This document shows positions 6,190 to 7,953 of a stretch of DNA of 7,953 nt, one piece after another. Under the pieces are notes generated by a model. It ran no database searches and was not told the origin of the DNA. It saw nothing but the letters and a program-made list of their open reading frames with translations. The stretch lies in NCBI GenBank assembly GCA_001778285.1, contig MFGL01000014.1, positions 12,229-20,181 of the forward strand, given 5' to 3'. The DNA comes from Candidatus Falkowbacteria bacterium RIFOXYC2_FULL_47_12 (GTDB lineage: Bacteria; Patescibacteriota; Patescibacteriia; Patescibacteriales; XYC2-FULL-47-12). Made by a program: the position numbers and the translations under genes. Numbering within the stretch: position 1 is the stretch's first letter; every line of letters begins with the position of its first letter.

Positions 6190-6582
6190 ATGTCTGATTA
6201 CATTCAATTGGGAAATTTGGATGTGTATAAAATGGCGGTAGAGTTGAGTAGAGATGCTTGGCGGATATATGAAAGATTGGATTGGCGAGATAAAAAGATA
6301 CTAGGTGATCAGTTTATTGAAAGTACTGATTCTGTAGGAGCTAATATCGCTGAAGGATATGGCCGGTATCATTATAAAGACAGAATAAAATTTTATTACA
6401 ATTCACGCGGGTCACTTTTGGAATCACAGCACTGGATACTGCTTTTGTACGAGAGAAAAAAGATAAGTAAAGAGGAGTTTATGTCTTTACTGGGTAAACA
6501 GAAGATGGTTCACAGTAAATTGAATTCATATATCAGTAGTTGTTATCGGAGTATCACAACGATAAATAAAAGTGAAAAATAG
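6190..6582 (+). CDS. Four-helix-bundle protein, 23S rRNA intervening-sequence (IVP/S23) family
   Basis: The 130-residue protein carries the family pattern: an N-terminal LDVYKMAVELSRD (9-21), the core SVGANIAEGYGR (48-59), a following Y-K-x-x-x-K-F-Y segment, and SRGSLLESQHWILLL (72-86). Members were first found encoded in insertions within 23S rRNA genes; a related fold is the accessory protein Avd of diversity-generating retroelements. The molecular function of stand-alone members is not established, and the label S23 ribosomal protein is a misnomer. It stands alone here between two pilin-like genes, flanked on both sides by heptamer repeats. By hand count its G+C is 136/393 (about 35%), well below hisS, and four of nine arginines are AGA while hisS relies mainly on CGN codons. 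This suggests separate ancestry. No Shine-Dalgarno; ATG 6190 fits the family start. Confidence 0.88.
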   Translation: MSDYIQLGNLDVYKMAVELSRDAWRIYERLDWRDKKILGDQFIESTDSVGANIAEGYGRYHYKDRIKFYYNSRGSLLESQHWILLLYERKKISKEEFMSLLGKQKMVHSKLNSYISSCYRSITTINKSEK

Positions 6583-6596
6583 TAGATATTTTAGCA

Positions 6597-6610
6597 TAAT
6601 ATCCAATATC
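6597..6610. repeat. Two heptamer units between the four-helix-bundle gene and the second pilin-like gene
   Basis: TAATATC CAATATC, in the same orientation as the right arm at 6110-6144, lies 15 bp after the four-helix-bundle stop codon and just 7 bp before the ATG at 6618. It therefore occupies the ribosome-binding region of the next gene. Confidence 0.75.
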
Positions 6611-6617
6611 ATAGAGT

Positions 6618-7953
6618 ATGTGGGCAAAGAATAACATTGCAAAATATATTTATCTGCGAAAACAGATAATATCCAATATCCAATATCCAATATCTGTTAT
6701 TGTTATTGCAGTTATTTTTTTATTTTCAGCACACATTACTTCAGCCCAACAACCTGTCAGCACGGATGTTTTGTTTGGCGGCGACACAGGTCAGAGCGCG
6801 GAGAGCTTGGCCGCGCAAGCCGGCTTGGGAGTTTCCGACCCGCGCCTTATCATCGCGCGCGTTATCAATATCACTTTGGGATTTTTGGGAATTATCGCGC
6901 TGGGTTTGATTGTTTATGCCGGCTTTTTGTGGATGACGGCCGAGGGCAACGAACAGCAGATTGAAAACGCCAAAAAGATTCTCATCGGCGGCGTTATCGG
7001 CTTGGTGATTATTCTGTCAGCTTTTGGCATCGCCGTCTTTGTCATGCGCGCCATCAGCGGCGCGACCGGCACGACTGGCGGAGGAGAAGTGTGCGCGAAC
7101 GAAGGTGAAGTGCAGGAAAATTGTAATTCGTGTGGCGGCACACAGACATGCACCAGCGGTTTTTGGAGCGCCTGCACCCCGCTCTGCATAGACGACGAAG
7201 ACCCGAATGCTGATTTTTACATTACCAATAATGACCCTATCAACGATAATACGCGGACGTTCATCCGTAACTCCGTAGTAACGTTTCAATTCAATAAAAC
7301 AGTTAACTCGGCTACCGTTATTAAAAACACGACGTTCAAAGCCGAGTACGTAACGTATAAAGATGACGCGCAGACGGAAGTTGACAGTACCGCCGCTATT
7401 GATGGCAAGCCTGTTGCAAGCGGGCGAAGCATTGAATTTAGTCCCGATAGCCTTTGCCCGGCGCCAAATGATAATCGCTTCTGTTTCGACCAAACAGATA
7501 ACGACAAACGCGTGGTTCGCGTAACGCTTGTTGGAAATAATCTTGGCTCAAATACCACTGCCGCCATCGTGAGTATGGACGGAAAAATCTTGAATTGTAA
7601 TTTAAGTGAGAACGCGGCGTTCGGGTACGGCTGTCAGGTTGAGTTTGAGGTCAATGACATTATTGATGTGGAAAATCCGCGCATTGTCAGCTTCAATACC
7701 GACCAGCAGGTATGCTCGGAGACTGATACTTCGGTTGCGGTTACCGGCGAAGATGACGCGGGCATACGAAAAATTGATTTTTTTGTAAATAATGAAACAC
7801 AGCCGCGCTCGGCTTCATTAGAGCAGCCGGTACGGCAGAGTAATGGCAGGTGGCAGAGAACGGGAACGCTGGATTTGTCCTTAGCTGATTTTCCTGACGT
7901 TAGCGCTCTGAACGTGCGCGCCGTCGTTACGGATGCGGACAGCAACACAGCCG
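6618..7953 (+). CDS. Second pilin-like (VirB2/TrbC type) surface protein, N-terminal part (cut by window edge)
   Basis: The frame is open from ATG 6618 to the window end (445 residues); an in-frame TAG at 6612-6614 and lack of other ATG, GTG or TTG codons before the hydrophobic core fix the start. A signal peptide ends near ITSA (40-43). Helices at about 79-106 and 121-145 flank a polar loop, as in T4SS pilins; 37 of 72 residues match the upstream paralogue by hand alignment. A glycine hinge (151-156) leads to a six-cysteine module (159-190), a probable Ig-like domain (about 199-350, with SVVTFQFNKTVNS at 219-231), and a further beta-rich region beginning ENPRIVSFNTDQQVC (352-366). Residues 17-26 are encoded by the heptamer array at 6667-6694. 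A 7-bp hairpin (6650-6656 with 6663-6669) also lies within the early codons. Likely membrane-anchored with an outside ectodomain; partner and ligand unknown. Confidence 0.85.
   Translation, partial: MWAKNNIAKYIYLRKQIISNIQYPISVIVIAVIFLFSAHITSAQQPVSTDVLFGGDTGQSAESLAAQAGLGVSDPRLIIARVINITLGFLGIIALGLIVYAGFLWMTAEGNEQQIENAKKILIGGVIGLVIILSAFGIAVFVMRAISGATGTTGGGEVCANEGEVQENCNSCGGTQTCTSGFWSACTPLCIDDEDPNADFYITNNDPINDNTRTFIRNSVVTFQFNKTVNSATVIKNTTFKAEYVTYKDDAQTEVDSTAAIDGKPVASGRSIEFSPDSLCPAPNDNRFCFDQTDNDKRVVRVTLVGNNLGSNTTAAIVSMDGKILNCNLSENAAFGYGCQVEFEVNDIIDVENPRIVSFNTDQQVCSETDTSVAVTGEDDAGIRKIDFFVNNETQPRSASLEQPVRQSNGRWQRTGTLDLSLADFPDVSALNVRAVVTDADSNTA
6667..6694. repeat. Four heptamer units inside the second pilin-like coding sequence
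   Basis: TAATATC CAATATC CAATATC CAATATC runs uninterrupted through the n-region of the signal peptide coding sequence, read as I-I-S-N-I-Q-Y-P-I-S. It matches the right arm at 6110-6144 in unit and orientation. The reading frame stays open through the array. Confidence 0.85.

Noticed and set aside
6190..6582. Diversity-generating retroelement, suggested by the Avd-like four-helix protein
   Set aside because: No reverse transcriptase, no template repeat and no variable-repeat target is visible in the window. The protein fits the IVP family equally well without them.
1009..6582. Alternative genetic code with TGA as glycine, as in some candidate-phyla bacteria
   Set aside because: No full-length gene contains an in-frame TGA and glycines are encoded by GGN. 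All five complete genes end in TAA or TAG, but five genes are too few to infer anything from the absence of TGA stops.
3251..6694. CRISPR array
   Set aside because: The units are contiguous 7-bp repeats without spacers, with degenerate copies and inverted halves, and no cas gene is present.
6700..6909. 69-codon plus-strand frame starting with ATG at 6700
   Set aside because: It lies in another frame inside the second pilin-like gene, whose true frame (ATG 6618) gives a signal peptide and a pilin-like domain matching the upstream paralogue.

Overview
The window looks like a chromosomal segment of a candidate-phyla-radiation bacterium (Patescibacteria). The main reason is a pair of very unusual envelope proteins. 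Each has a cleaved signal peptide, a two-helix VirB2/TrbC-type pilin-like domain, and then a long Ig-like, cysteine-bearing ectodomain, an architecture I associate with that group. A compact lepB-hisS-rpsU cluster, mostly SD-less starts and a 23S-IVP-type four-helix-bundle gene among short repeats fit the same picture. The standard bacterial code fits: glycine is written with GGN codons and no in-frame TGA is read through. The phylum call is inference; I could not search any database.

Layout. Positions 1-792 (minus strand) hold the N-terminal 264 residues of a LytR-CpsA-Psr (LCP) family envelope enzyme that runs off the left edge. Positions 793-1008 are an AT-rich divergent control region with a good extended -10 promoter for the rightward genes, two inverted repeats and two small hairpins. 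Positions 1009-3248 are a tight rightward cluster: signal peptidase I (lepB), histidyl-tRNA synthetase (hisS) and ribosomal protein bS21 (rpsU). Only rpsU has a strong Shine-Dalgarno sequence. A 70-bp inverted array of 7-bp repeats follows rpsU. Positions 3331-6018 encode an 895-residue pilin-like/Ig-like surface protein. Positions 6019-6189 hold a second, larger inverted heptamer array around a 60-bp unique core. Positions 6190-6582 encode an AT-rich four-helix-bundle protein. More heptamer units follow. Positions 6618-7953 are the start of a second pilin-like/ectodomain protein that runs off the right edge.

How it fits together. The theme is the cell envelope. LCP enzymes attach glycopolymers to the wall. 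LepB would release the signal peptides of the two secreted pilin-like proteins. Those proteins present disulfide-capable Ig-like stalks outside the cell, anchored by two membrane helices. hisS and rpsU are translation housekeeping genes carried in the same transcript as lepB.

Most worth a second look: (i) the four-helix-bundle gene, at about 35% G+C and with different arginine codons, sits between arrays of the same CAATATC heptamer; (ii) one of those arrays is translated, supplying ten codons of the second pilin-like protein's signal peptide; (iii) the CAATATC unit is stop-free in all six frames; (iv) a textbook antisense-oriented terminator hairpin lies inside hisS, exactly at the linker between its two domains.
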